Assembly (NCBI RefSeq): GCF_004331465.1
Contig: NZ_SJKB01000012.1
Coordinates: forward strand, 62,001 to 126,000
Direction: 5' to 3'
DNA length: 64,000 bases
DNA from: Kribbella pittospori
GTDB taxonomy: Bacteria > Actinomycetota > Actinomycetes > Propionibacteriales > Kribbellaceae
A model generated the notes under the pieces. The model was given only the letters and a program-made list of their open reading frames with translations, ran no database searches and had not been told where the DNA came from. Below, in pieces: positions 49,862 through 61,500 of this stretch (its first letter is position 1; the number at the start of each line of letters is the position of its first letter). The position numbers and the translations under genes are program-made.

Positions 49862-50422
49862 TTATCCTGGCGCCTGGACCGTTTGGCCGATGGGGACGCT
49901 GTTCAGGGCGTAGCCGTACGCGGCGTCGCCGACTCGGGGCATCTTGTTGTTGTCGAGGAGGTACAGGATGTCCTCGCCGACAGGCCAGTAGCGCCGGAGG
50001 TGCTCGGGAGCACCCGTGTCGAGTTGGTAGACGGTGGCGCGTGGGTCCAGTCCGGTGCCGCGGGCGACGGTCCAGGTTCCTTCGTGGGTCTCGCGGTCGT
50101 TGCCTACGCCGACCCGGAGTACGGAGATGAGGTACGTCGACGGTGCGCCCGCGGCGTCGCGGTACAGGACAACGCCCAGCTTCACCCGTTGGCACTCGGC
50201 CACAGGCGGTTCGTCTATCGCGCACGGGACGTGGTTCTCGAAGTCTGCGACGGCCGGATCGCCGCTCTGGTTGGTCAACGGATACCACGGGCCGAAGGTC
50301 TGCGGCGCTTCAGGTCCACGACTGACCAGCGCGATCACCACGGCTACGACAGCAGCGAGTGCGACCGCGCCGACGCCGATCGACACCCTCGGATGCTTCC
50401 AAAGCAGCCCACCCACAGGCAT
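49862..50422 (-). CDS. Hypothetical membrane-anchored protein
   Basis: A 186-residue protein with one N-terminal membrane helix (VSIGVGAVALAAVVAVVIAL) and an extracytoplasmic domain. The domain has two Cys (HVPCAID, VAECQRV) and beta-rich segments (VKLGVVLYRDAAGAPSTYLI, ILYLLDNNKMPRVGDAAYGY). No family is recognised. It stops 2 bp after the converging AAC(3)-like gene ends. Confidence 0.68.
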   Translation of the reverse strand: MPVGGLLWKHPRVSIGVGAVALAAVVAVVIALVSRGPEAPQTFGPWYPLTNQSGDPAVADFENHVPCAIDEPPVAECQRVKLGVVLYRDAAGAPSTYLISVLRVGVGNDRETHEGTWTVARGTGLDPRATVYQLDTGAPEHLRRYWPVGEDILYLLDNNKMPRVGDAAYGYALNSVPIGQTVQAPG

Positions 50423-50440
50423 GCATTCACTGTACCGACG

Positions 50441-50860
50441 TCAAGACGTCAGTCGTGGGTCGTTCGTACGGCGCATGAGGAGGGACTGGCCTACTTCGGT
50501 GGTGAAGCCCCAGCGGCGGTAGAAGGGGATGAGGTCCGGTTGGCAGACCAGCTCGAGGCTGCGGACGGTTTGCAATCGGGGGTGGTTGACGATGGCGTTC
50601 ATCAGGGTGGTGCCGTGGCCGGCGGTGCGGTGATGCGGAGAAACGACCACGTCGAGGATCAGGGCGATGTGGGTGTAGTCGGTGAGGACCCGGGCGAAGC
50701 CGGTCAGACGGGGATCGGCGAGGGCGAAGACGATGTCGGACTCGCGCAGGATGCATTCGGTGTCCGGCAGGGTCCGGTCCGACATCCACCAGGCGGAGTG
50801 GAAGAGGGTCAGCAGCTCGGGCAGGCGGTCGGGCTCGACCTTGTGCAGTACGTCGACCAT
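50441..50860 (-). CDS. GNAT family N-acetyltransferase
   Basis: A 139-residue acetyltransferase starting MVDVLHKVEPDRLPELLTLF. The acetyl-CoA motif is LDVVVSPHHRTAGHGTTLMN, and LVCQPDLIPFYRRWGFTTEV is the typical C-terminal end. The arrangement HSAWWMSDRTL near the N-terminus is shared with a well-populated group of small GNATs. It is divergent from the fur gene with a gap of about 60 bp. The substrate is unknown. Confidence 0.88.
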   Translation of the reverse strand: MVDVLHKVEPDRLPELLTLFHSAWWMSDRTLPDTECILRESDIVFALADPRLTGFARVLTDYTHIALILDVVVSPHHRTAGHGTTLMNAIVNHPRLQTVRSLELVCQPDLIPFYRRWGFTTEVGQSLLMRRTNDPRLTS

Positions 50861-50923
50861 CGTCTCATTCTGCGACAGCAACTAATCTTGACTCATTCCA
50901 GAAAAGGCGCAAGACTGCTCAAC

Positions 50924-51355
50924 GTGCCGACGACCGACGAGCTCCAGCAACTGTTGCGGGGTGTCTCGTTGCGGGTGACCCGGCCGCGGGTGGCGGTGCT
51001 GACCGCGGTGTACGCGCATCCGCACTCCGACACGGACTCGATCATAGGGGCCGTGCGCAACGAACTGCCCGAGGTGTCGCACCAGGCGGTGTACGACTCG
51101 CTGCACACGTTGACGGCGGCGGGCCTGGTACGGCGGATCCAGCCGCTCGGGTCGGTCGCGCGGTACGAGTCGCGGGTAGGGGACAACCACCACCATGCCG
51201 TCTGCCGGTCGTGCGGGGCGATCGCCGACGTCGACTGTGCGGTCGGGCATGCGCCGTGCCTGACCGCGGCCGATGATCGCGGGTTCGTCATCGACGAGGC
51301 CGAGGTCATCTACTGGGGCCTGTGCGCCGACTGCTCGTCCATACGCAGTACCTGA
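50924..51355 (+). CDS. furA: Fur family regulator FurA
   Basis: A 143-residue Fur-family repressor, starting at GTG (VPTTDELQQLLRGVSLRVTR). The winged helix reads PRVAVLTAVYAHPHSDTDSI, then VSHQAVYDSLHTLTAAGLVR. The metal sites are HHHAVCRSCGAI and CADCSS. It lies 37 bp upstream of katG, the standard furA-katG arrangement in which FurA represses both under reducing, metal-replete conditions. An alternative TTG 12 codons upstream overlaps an AT-rich stretch that may hold the operator. Confidence 0.92.
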   Translation: MPTTDELQQLLRGVSLRVTRPRVAVLTAVYAHPHSDTDSIIGAVRNELPEVSHQAVYDSLHTLTAAGLVRRIQPLGSVARYESRVGDNHHHAVCRSCGAIADVDCAVGHAPCLTAADDRGFVIDEAEVIYWGLCADCSSIRST

Positions 51356-51392
51356 CTTCCTGTTGAAAACGTCCAGTCCTGGAAGGAATCCG

Positions 51393-53627
<2,235 letters not shown>

Positions 53628-53643
53628 TCCGCAACTGAACGAC

Positions 53644-53680
53644 AAGACCGGCTCCCACCGCGACGATGGGAGCCGGTCTT
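53644..53680 (+). terminator. katG intrinsic terminator
   Basis: A perfect 14-bp stem (AAGACCGGCTCCCA / TGGGAGCCGGTCTT) with a 9-nt loop starts 17 bp after the katG stop. This is a strong intrinsic terminator candidate despite only two terminal T residues. Confidence 0.85.
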
Positions 53681-53768
53681 CTGCTGTCCAGCCGGGAAGA
53701 GCTGCCTTGTGAGGGGTGTGGGGGCGTGTCAGGCTGGCGGGGTTGTTGTCGGGCGGAAGGGGTCTGTC

Positions 53769-55205
53769 ATGCGGTTTCATCATGATCGGGAGCCTGCGGG
53801 GGACCTGACGTTCAGTGACGTGTTCCTGGTGCCGAACCGGTCCAGAGTCACGTCCCGGCTGGATGTCGACCTGTCCACGAGTGACGGCAGCGGTACGTCG
53901 ATTCCCGTCGTCGCGGCGAACATGACGGCGGTGTCGGGGCGGCGGATGGCGGAGACGATCGCGCGCTGTGGCGGGCTGGCCGTGATTCCGCAGGACATCC
54001 CGGTCGACGTCGTCGCCGAGGTGGTTGCCTGGATCAAGGAACGGCACACCGTGCACGACACCGCGCTGGTGCTGCCGCCGACCGGGACCGTGGGCGAGGC
54101 GCTCAACCTGTTGCCCAAGCGCGGTCATGGTGCGGTGATCGTGGTCGACGACGGCCGTCCGGTCGGCGTGGTGACCGAGGCCGACTGCGCCGGCGTGGAC
54201 CGGTTCAGCCAGCTCGACGGGATCATGTCGCGGGAGCTGCTGACCCTGCCGGCCGGCACCGATGCGGAGGCCGCCTTCGATCAGCTGCACGACGGCCGGC
54301 ACCGGCTCGCGCCTGTCGTCGATGCGAACGGCAACATCGTCGGCATCCTCACCCGCCAGCGCGCGCTCCGCGCCACCCTCTACCAGCCGGCTGTCGACGC
54401 GAACGGGAAGCTCCGGGTGGCGGCGGCCATCGGGATCAACGGCGACGCCGAGCAGAAGGCGAAAGCCCTGCTCGACGTCGGGATCGACGTGCTGGTCATC
54501 GATACCGCGCATGGTCACCAGGAGCGGATGCTCGAGGTCCTCGAGCAGGTGCGCGCCCTCGGTCCCGACGTACCGATCGTCGCCGGGAACGTTGTCACCG
54601 CAGAGGGTGTCAGCGATCTCGTCGCGGCCGGCGCGGACATCGTGAAGGTCGGCGTCGGACCGGGTGCGATGTGTACCACGCGCATGCAGACGGCGGTCGG
54701 TCGTCCGCAGTTCTCCGCCGTACTCGAGTGCTCCGAAAGGGCCCGTGAGCTCGGCAAGCACGTCTGGGCGGACGGCGGCGTACGGCATCCGCGCGATGTC
54801 GCGCTGGCGCTGGCCGCGGGTGCCTCGAGCGTGATGATCGGCTCCTGGTTCGCCGGGACGTACGAATCGCCCGGCGATCCGCACCGGGACAGCGACGGCC
54901 GGATCTACAAGGAGAGCTTCGGGATGGCGTCGGCTCGCGCGGTCCGCTCCCGGACCGCCGACGACACGCCGTTCCAACGGGCTCGCAAGGGCTTCTTCGG
55001 CGAGGGCATCTCGACCGCGCGGATGTACCTGGACCCGGAGCGGCCGAGCGTGGAGGACCTGCTCGACTCGATCGTGTCCGGCATCCGCAGTTCCTGCACG
55101 TACGTCGGCGCCGCGAACCTGGCTGAGTTCCACGAGCGCGCGGTCGTCGGTCTGCAGACGGCGGCCGGGTACGCCGAGGGCAAGCCCCTCGACACCAGTT
55201 GGTGA
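53769..55205 (+). CDS. guaB1: GuaB1 family IMP dehydrogenase-related protein (probable GMP reductase)
   Basis: A 478-residue IMPDH/GMPR-fold enzyme. The TIM barrel contains LTFSDVFLVPNRS, IDTAHGHQERMLEVLEQV and VAGNVVTAEGVSDLVAAGAD. The catalytic loop is VGVGPGAMCTTRMQ (Cys302), with AMC where classical GuaB has SIC. Two CBS modules interrupt the barrel (IMSRELLTLPAGTDAEAAFD, LAPVVDANGNIVGILTRQRA). Mycobacterial GuaB1 has been reported to be a GMP reductase of purine salvage; I infer the same here. Confidence 0.9.
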   Translation: MRFHHDREPAGDLTFSDVFLVPNRSRVTSRLDVDLSTSDGSGTSIPVVAANMTAVSGRRMAETIARCGGLAVIPQDIPVDVVAEVVAWIKERHTVHDTALVLPPTGTVGEALNLLPKRGHGAVIVVDDGRPVGVVTEADCAGVDRFSQLDGIMSRELLTLPAGTDAEAAFDQLHDGRHRLAPVVDANGNIVGILTRQRALRATLYQPAVDANGKLRVAAAIGINGDAEQKAKALLDVGIDVLVIDTAHGHQERMLEVLEQVRALGPDVPIVAGNVVTAEGVSDLVAAGADIVKVGVGPGAMCTTRMQTAVGRPQFSAVLECSERARELGKHVWADGGVRHPRDVALALAAGASSVMIGSWFAGTYESPGDPHRDSDGRIYKESFGMASARAVRSRTADDTPFQRARKGFFGEGISTARMYLDPERPSVEDLLDSIVSGIRSSCTYVGAANLAEFHERAVVGLQTAAGYAEGKPLDTSW

Positions 55206-55294
55206 CCGACGCACCGAATCCCGTCTCCCTGGCCGACGGAACGGTGGATACTCGGTGACCTGACGTCAATGCGATGTCCTGGGGTGAGTTGCAG

Positions 55295-56293
55295 ATGCCA
55301 GTCGACGGGGAGGACAGGTCGCCGGGGGTCCTGCGGGTGGACGCGGAGACGGCGATCATCCTGCGGGAGGCGTACCACAAGATCGAGTCGCTCTACCGGG
55401 CGTCGCACTACGGCCTGTTCGACTACGTCCGCGCGGTGGCCGGGAAGATCACCACGGTCGACACCTTCTACGTGGGCTTCCTGCACGGATCCAACCGGGT
55501 CCGGTACCCGTACGGCTACGACAGCGGACAGTACGACGATCCCGCCAGCCACATCTACGGCCCGAACGGGCAGACCGCCTGGCTGCTGCGCCAGCGTCAG
55601 ACCTACCGGTTCGCCTACGACAACGGCGCCGCACTACAGGCTGGTGTGCCGGCCGGCGACGTGACCAAGCGGTCTGAGGATGCGGTGACCGTGCCGATGT
55701 TCCGGCCGGGCCGCGCCGGTGGACCGGACGAGCTGTTCGGCATGATGTCGATGCACAGCTATCGCCCGAACAGCTACGACGACAACGCCGTACGGGCGTT
55801 CGAATGGCTCGCTGGAATGACTGCCCGCGTGCTCACCCGGGAGGCGGAGGACCGGGAGGCGCTGCGGCTGCTTCCGGCCGGGGCCGAGTCCCCGAATGTG
55901 CTCACGTCGGACTCGGTGATGGAGTACCTGTCGAACCGGATCGCGATCCTGAGAGCGCTTGCGCACGAGGCGATGGCGTCGACCGACGTGGCCGATCCGG
56001 CCCGGGACTCGCTCGGAAAGCTGATCAAGGAGGCCGAGCAGACGCAGTCCGAGCTGATCGAGATGATGCTCGACGCGGACGACGGACCCGAGCAGCGGTT
56101 CGGGCTGCTGACGCCGACCCAGCAGAGTGTTGCGCTGCTCCTCGCCGACGACCCTGGCAACACCCGGATCGCGACCGAACTGGGCATCTCCGTCAACACG
56201 GTCAAGTCCCACCTCAGAACGATCCTGAGCAAGTACGAGCTGGCGAGCCGCGCCGAGGTGGCCGCCGACGTACGCCGCTATTTGGCCCGCTGA
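55295..56293 (+). CDS. GAF-like/LuxR-HTH transcriptional regulator, copy 1
   Basis: A 332-residue regulator. An N-terminal sensor module (VDAETAIILREAYHKIESLY, RYPYGYDSGQYDDPASHIYG, GQTAWLLRQRQTYRFAYDNG, VPMFRPGRAGGPDELFGMMS) resembles a GAF domain. A helical linker follows, with a LuxR-type HTH at the end (LTPTQQSVALLLADDPGNTR, IATELGISVNTVKSHLRTIL). The ATG at 55295 (GGTGAG upstream) is preferred over 55274 because it matches the paralogue's length. It is a clear paralogue of the gene at 57513-58496. The ligand is unknown. Confidence 0.85.
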   Translation: MPVDGEDRSPGVLRVDAETAIILREAYHKIESLYRASHYGLFDYVRAVAGKITTVDTFYVGFLHGSNRVRYPYGYDSGQYDDPASHIYGPNGQTAWLLRQRQTYRFAYDNGAALQAGVPAGDVTKRSEDAVTVPMFRPGRAGGPDELFGMMSMHSYRPNSYDDNAVRAFEWLAGMTARVLTREAEDREALRLLPAGAESPNVLTSDSVMEYLSNRIAILRALAHEAMASTDVADPARDSLGKLIKEAEQTQSELIEMMLDADDGPEQRFGLLTPTQQSVALLLADDPGNTRIATELGISVNTVKSHLRTILSKYELASRAEVAADVRRYLAR

Positions 56294-56666
56294 CCAGGCA
56301 GGACCGCAAGTTTCTGACCGCGGCCCAGGACTCGTAAACGACTACATCATCCCCGGGATGAGATTGAGGGCACAACAACCTCATGCCGTGGGCGATAGGC
56401 AGGTCCTGACACGAAATGGCACGGTGTAGTCAACGGGGGGAGGGAGAGGACGCCAGAAGAACTGCCGGGGGGTCGCCGATCTCAGAGGGGGCTGTGGGAT
56501 CGGCAACGCGGGGGCTCACAGGAATTGGCGTCCTGATCTGGTCGCGGGTGGTGAGGAGAGTTCGGCCGAGGCTTGGGAGGGCGACTCGGGAACTCGGACC
56601 CCACCACCCGCGACTTCTCTGTGTAATCGGCGTGCGCGGTCTTGCGCGCGGTGAGAGAGTCGGGGC
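56294..56666. other. 373-bp spacer rich in inverted repeats
   Basis: No gene with normal codon use. It holds a 15-bp palindrome TCATCCC-C-GGGATGA (56347-56361) flanked by GACTACA (56340-56346) and TGTAGTC (56425-56431). It also holds a 13-bp perfect inverted repeat, GTCGCGGGTGGTG (56541-56553) / CACCACCCGCGAC (56602-56614), with a 48-nt loop. These could be operators, a terminator for the first regulator, or a structured RNA. Confidence 0.6.
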
Positions 56667-57452
56667 GTGCCGAGCACCGCGCCAACGGAACCCAGGGCCG
56701 TCGAGATCGCGTGTGACGAGTCCGGGTACGAGGGCGAGAAACTCGTCGGTGGCGTGACCGACGTGTTCGCGCACGCGAGCGTGCGGCTGGACGAGCAGAC
56801 CGCGGCGGCGTGTGTCGCCGAACTCCGGGCCCGGATCAAGTCGCCGGCGACCATGTACAAGGCCGGCCACCTGCTCCGGTCGAAGCATCGCGCGGTCCTG
56901 CTGTGGTTCCTCGGACCGGACGGCCCGCTGGAGGGCAACGCGCACGTGTTCCTGGTCGACAAGACCTACTTCCTCGTCTCCGGGCTGGTCGACTTCCTCG
57001 GCGCCCGATCCGAGACGATCCGGTTCCTGTACGACGCCGGCCGTCGTACCGAGGAGGCGCGGGGCTTCCTGGAAGCGGCCAACGACTTCGTCCGGGCCGC
57101 CGACGAGTCGCCGATCCCCCGGCTGGACCCGTTGATGCCGGCGATCGTCCGGGCGGTCGAGTTCTGGACCGACGGCGGGCAGGCGGTCGCGATCGCGCAC
57201 GATCGGCAGACCACGTTGTCGGCCGAGCGGGTCGGCCGGTTGCAGGAGTCGACCGAGGGATTCGTCGCGCTGGAGCAGGTCGACTCGTTCAGCGACCATC
57301 GCATCCAGATCGCCGACTTCCTGGCCGGGATCACCCGCAAGATGGCCTCCGACCAGTTGCGGGGCGCCGACGACGCTGAGGTGAGTGCCCTGCTGACGCC
57401 GTACCTGGACAAGGCGTCGGTCTGGCCCGCCTGGGTCCGCCTGGCGGACTAG
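56667..57452 (+). CDS. DUF3800-like protein (RNase H-like fold candidate)
   Basis: A 261-residue protein starting at GTG (PSTAPTEPRAVEIACDESGY). It has the DUF3800 layout: an N-terminal DESG motif, FLVDKTYFLVSGLVDFL, AIAHDRQTTLSAERVGRLQE and the C-terminal DSFSDHRIQIADFLAGITRK with paired acidic residues. The family is proposed to have an RNase H-like fold with possible metal-dependent activity; this is not proven. It lies between two paralogous LuxR-type regulators, all on the plus strand. Confidence 0.8.
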   Translation: MPSTAPTEPRAVEIACDESGYEGEKLVGGVTDVFAHASVRLDEQTAAACVAELRARIKSPATMYKAGHLLRSKHRAVLLWFLGPDGPLEGNAHVFLVDKTYFLVSGLVDFLGARSETIRFLYDAGRRTEEARGFLEAANDFVRAADESPIPRLDPLMPAIVRAVEFWTDGGQAVAIAHDRQTTLSAERVGRLQESTEGFVALEQVDSFSDHRIQIADFLAGITRKMASDQLRGADDAEVSALLTPYLDKASVWPAWVRLAD

Positions 57453-57512
57453 CACCTGGCAATATCCCGGCGGCGGCGTCATAGTCGAGTGATCGATTGA
57501 AGGGTCGACATC

Positions 57513-58496
57513 GTGGAGGCAGACAAGTCCGCCCCGCTGAGGGTCGACGCGGAGACCGCGATCATCCTGCGCGAGGCATATCACAAGATCGAGGCGCTGT
57601 TCCGGGCCGACCACTACGGCCTGTACGACTACGTGCGGGTGGTGGCCGGCAAGATCGCGCGGGTCGACACGTTCTTCGTCGGCTTCCTCCAGGGCAGCAG
57701 CCGGGTCCGCTATCCCTACGGCCACGACGACGGCCGGTACGTCGACCCGGACACGCACAACTTCGGGCCGAACGGCCAGACCGCGTGGCTGCTGAAACGG
57801 CGGACGACGTACCGGTACGCCTACGACAACGGTGCCGCGCTGCATGCCGGCGTACCGATCGGTGACATCGGGCGGCAGTCCGAGGACGCGGTGACGGTGC
57901 CGATCTTCCGGCCGTCCAAGGATGGTCCGGACCAGTTGTTCGGGATGCTGTCGATGCAGAGCTACGAGCCGGACAGCTACGACGACAACGCCGTCCGGGC
58001 GTTCGAGTGGCTGGGCGGCGTGGTGGAGCGGGTGCTGACCCGCGAGGGCGAGGACCGGGAGGCGCTGCGGATGCTGCCGGCCGGCGACGCCGGACCCAAC
58101 CTGCTCACCTCCGACCACGTGATGGAGTACCTGACCCACCGGGTCGCGTCGATCCGCGAGATCGCGGCGGAGGCGCTGAGCGAGTCCGAGCTGGCCGCGG
58201 CGGTGGAGGGTTATCTGCACCGCATCGTCGACGCGACCGAGCACATCCAGTCCGAGCTGATCGAGATGCTGATGGACACCGACGAGGGTCCTGAGCGCCG
58301 GTTCACCAGCCTGACCAAGGCCCAGCAGAACGTCGCGGTCCTGCTCGTCGACGGCCTCGACAACGACCAGCTCGCGGCCGAGCTCGGGATCAGCCTCAAC
58401 ACGGTCAAGACCCACCTCAGCGCGATCCTGCGCAAGTACGGCATGGTCCATCGCGCCCAGGTCGCCGACGACGTCCGCAAGTACCTCGCGCGGTGA
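57513..58496 (+). CDS. GAF-like/LuxR-HTH transcriptional regulator, copy 2
   Basis: A 327-residue paralogue of the gene at 55295. It shares RVDAETAIILREAYHKIE almost exactly, plus VRYPYG, GPNGQTAWLL, YAYDNGAALHAGVP, YDDNAVRAFEWL and a near-identical HTH (LAAELGISLNTVKTHLSAIL). The linker differs: a helical segment (LSESELAAAVEGYLHRIVDA) replaces that of copy 1. The GTG at 57513 fits the shared N-terminus. Tandem duplication around a DUF3800-like gene suggests divergence of sensor input with similar DNA binding. Confidence 0.85.
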   Translation: MEADKSAPLRVDAETAIILREAYHKIEALFRADHYGLYDYVRVVAGKIARVDTFFVGFLQGSSRVRYPYGHDDGRYVDPDTHNFGPNGQTAWLLKRRTTYRYAYDNGAALHAGVPIGDIGRQSEDAVTVPIFRPSKDGPDQLFGMLSMQSYEPDSYDDNAVRAFEWLGGVVERVLTREGEDREALRMLPAGDAGPNLLTSDHVMEYLTHRVASIREIAAEALSESELAAAVEGYLHRIVDATEHIQSELIEMLMDTDEGPERRFTSLTKAQQNVAVLLVDGLDNDQLAAELGISLNTVKTHLSAILRKYGMVHRAQVADDVRKYLAR

Positions 58497-58578
58497 CCTC
58501 TCGACATAATTGATGACATGAAGTAACTTCCGGCTGCCGGTTAATTCCGAATTCTTCCGCCGCCCCTGGGAGGGTCTC

Positions 58579-61500
58579 GTGGTGTCTGATCCCGTGTCGC
58601 GTCGTACGTTTCTGGCCTCGAGCGGGGGATTGCTGGCGAGCCTGACGCTGCCGGCGGTACTGCCGGACCAGGCCGCCGCGGCGCCGGCGGCCCCGACGGA
58701 TCTGGCGCGCTACCGGCCGGTGCGGGCTTCGTCGAGTACGTACGCCGCGACGCCGCCGCAGTTCGCGGTGGACGGACTGGCCGTGCCGGGAGTACGCGGG
58801 TCCGGGTGGCGGGCTGCGGGGTCAGATCCGCAATGGATCGTGGTGGATCTGGAGGACCGTTGCCGGGTGCAGGCGGTGCGGCTGACGTTCGAGGCGACCG
58901 CGCAGGACCCGGCGTTCGATTTCTCGGGTGGTAACCCGTACGGGAACACCACCGGGCAGGAACTGCTGTCCAGCTCGCCGTTGGACTTCCGCGTCGACAC
59001 CTCGACCGACGGCTCCTCCTGGCAAACCGTCCACCAAGCGACCAACAGCCCAGGCGGCACTGTCGACATCACGCTGGATTCCGCGGTCACAGCGCAGTAC
59101 GTCCGCCTGACCGGGACCCGGCAGGCGAACACGAACTCCCTTGGTTTGAACGGTTTCCAGGTGTACGGCACCACCGATGGACACCGCCCGCCGGCGACGG
59201 GCTGGACCGACTGGGGCCGGCATACGGACCGGCCGCCGGCGTTGCGCAAGGCCGCGGACGGCACGTTCCCGATCGAGTCCGGCTGGAACCTGACGATGGA
59301 CGACTTCGCAGGTACGACGGACGGCGCCGCGCTCGCGCAACCCGGGGTCGACACGTCCACGTGGCTGCCCGCGACCGTGCCGGGCACCGTGCTCGGATCA
59401 CTCGTGGAACAAAGGCATTTCCCCGATCCGGTCGAGGGGATGAACAACCTCGAGATCCCGGACGCGCTCAGCCGGCACGGGTGGTGGTACCACCGCAAGT
59501 TTGACCGGCCGTCCGGCTCCGGGCAGCGGGCCTGGCTCGAGTTCGACGGGATCAACCACCAGGCCGACGTCTGGCTGAACGGGACCCAGGTCGGCACGGT
59601 GAAGCATCCGTTCGCTCGAGCGGCGTTCGACGTCACCACGGCGCTGAAGGCGAAGAACGCGCTGGCCGTGAAGATCACGCCGATGCCGCACCCCGGAACC
59701 GCTGGTGACAAAGGCGATGCGGGCCAGGCGTTCGTGCAGTCCGCCACGTTGTACCTGGATTCGCCGACGCTGCTTGCAGCGTCGGGCTGGGACTGGATGC
59801 CCGCCGTCCGCGACCGCGCCGCCGGGATCTGGAACCACGTCCGCCTCCGCTTCACCGGTGACGTCGTACTCGGCGACGCGCGCGTGGTGACCAAGGTACC
59901 GAGCGTCGACCGCGCGAGCGTCGCGATCACGATCCCGGTCCGCAACGCGGCGGCCGCCGCCCGAACCGTCACGGTGAAGACCGCGTTCGACGGCCGGACG
60001 GCGAGCAAGACCGTCACCCTCCAGGCCGGCGCCGCCATGAACGTTGCCTTCGACACCGTTACGGTCGAGAACGCCAAGCTCTGGTGGCCCAACGGGTACG
60101 GCGATCCGACCCTGCACGAACTGTCCGTCACCGCGACGATCGGTGGCAGCACCAGCGACAGCCGGACGACGACGTTCGGCATCCGCGAGTTCGACTACAG
60201 CTACGACCTGCCGATCGTGATCGATCCCGCGACCAACAGTGCGGCGCAGACGGTGGGCCTTCCCCGCCAGACCGCTCGCTACCTGCGGATCCAGGGACGG
60301 CGCCGGGCCACCGGCTGGGGCTACTCGCTGTGGACCCTGGCGATCAAGGACTCGTCGAACCCCGACATCGACCTGGCTCGGGCCGGTACGGCGACCGCCT
60401 CGTCCGACGACGGCAGTCCGGCTGCGCAGGCGATCGATGGCAACGACCGCAGCCGGTGGTCCTCGCAGTACACCGACGACCAGTGGATCCAGGTCGACCT
60501 CGGTACGTCGAAGAGCTTCGACCGGATCGAGTTGCTGTGGGAGACGGCGTACGCGCTGCTGTTCACGATCCAGGTGTCCGACGACGGTTCGGAGTGGACC
60601 GACGTACAGGACGTCAGCAATGCACCGGTGCCTTTGAAGATCAGCGTGAACGGCGTGCGGGTGTTCTGCCGCGGCGGCAACTGGGGCTGGGACGAACTGC
60701 TCCGCCGGATGCCCGAGGACAAGCTGCGTGCGGTGATCGGCATGCACCGGGACATGAACTTCACCATGATCCGCAACTGGATCGGCTCCAGCACCCGCGA
60801 GGAGTTCTACCAGGCCTGCGACGAGAACGGGATCCTGGTCTGGAACGACTTCTGGGAGGCCGGTCCGTTCACCGACGACCTGCCCGGGTACGTCGACATC
60901 GCGCGGGACACGATCGTCCGGTACCGGACCCATCCGTGCATCGTGATCTGGTGTGGTGCCAACGAGCAGCACCCGCCGGCAGCGATCGACGCGGGCATCG
61001 CCGCGGCGGTACGCGAGGAGGACGACGAGATCCTCTACCTGCCGGACTCGGCCGCCGGGTTCGTCTCCGGGCACGGTCCGTACCACTGGGTCGATCCGGC
61101 CAAGTACTTCGATCCGAACACCTACGACACGTTCAACTTCGGCTTCCACACCGAGATCGGGATGCCGACGATCCCGGTGGTCGAGTCGATGCGCAACCTG
61201 GTCGGTCCTGACGATCCCGGCTGGCCGATCGGTACGCCGTGGTACCACCACGACTGGTCGACCCATGGCAACCAGCGGCCGGAGACGTACCTGGGCGCGA
61301 TCGACGAGCGACTCGGATCGTCGAGCGGGCTGGAGGAATTCACCCGCAAGGCGCAGTTCGTGAACTACGAGAACATGCGGGCGATGTTCGAGGCCTGGAA
61401 CGCGCATCTTTGGACGGACGCGTCCGCGCTGCTGCTGTGGATGTCGCACCCGGCCTGGCACTCGACTGTTTGGCAGACCTACGACTACGACCTCGACGTC

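Noticed and set aside
56416..56757. A plus-strand frame in the spacer before the DUF3800-like gene
   Set aside because: It overlaps the DUF3800 start in another frame, and its Arg-rich sequence has no protein-like pattern; inverted repeats explain the region better.
56430..58451. A 673-codon minus-strand frame opposite the DUF3800-like and second regulator genes
   Set aside because: It mirrors genes with known domains on the plus strand and contains no recognisable motif.
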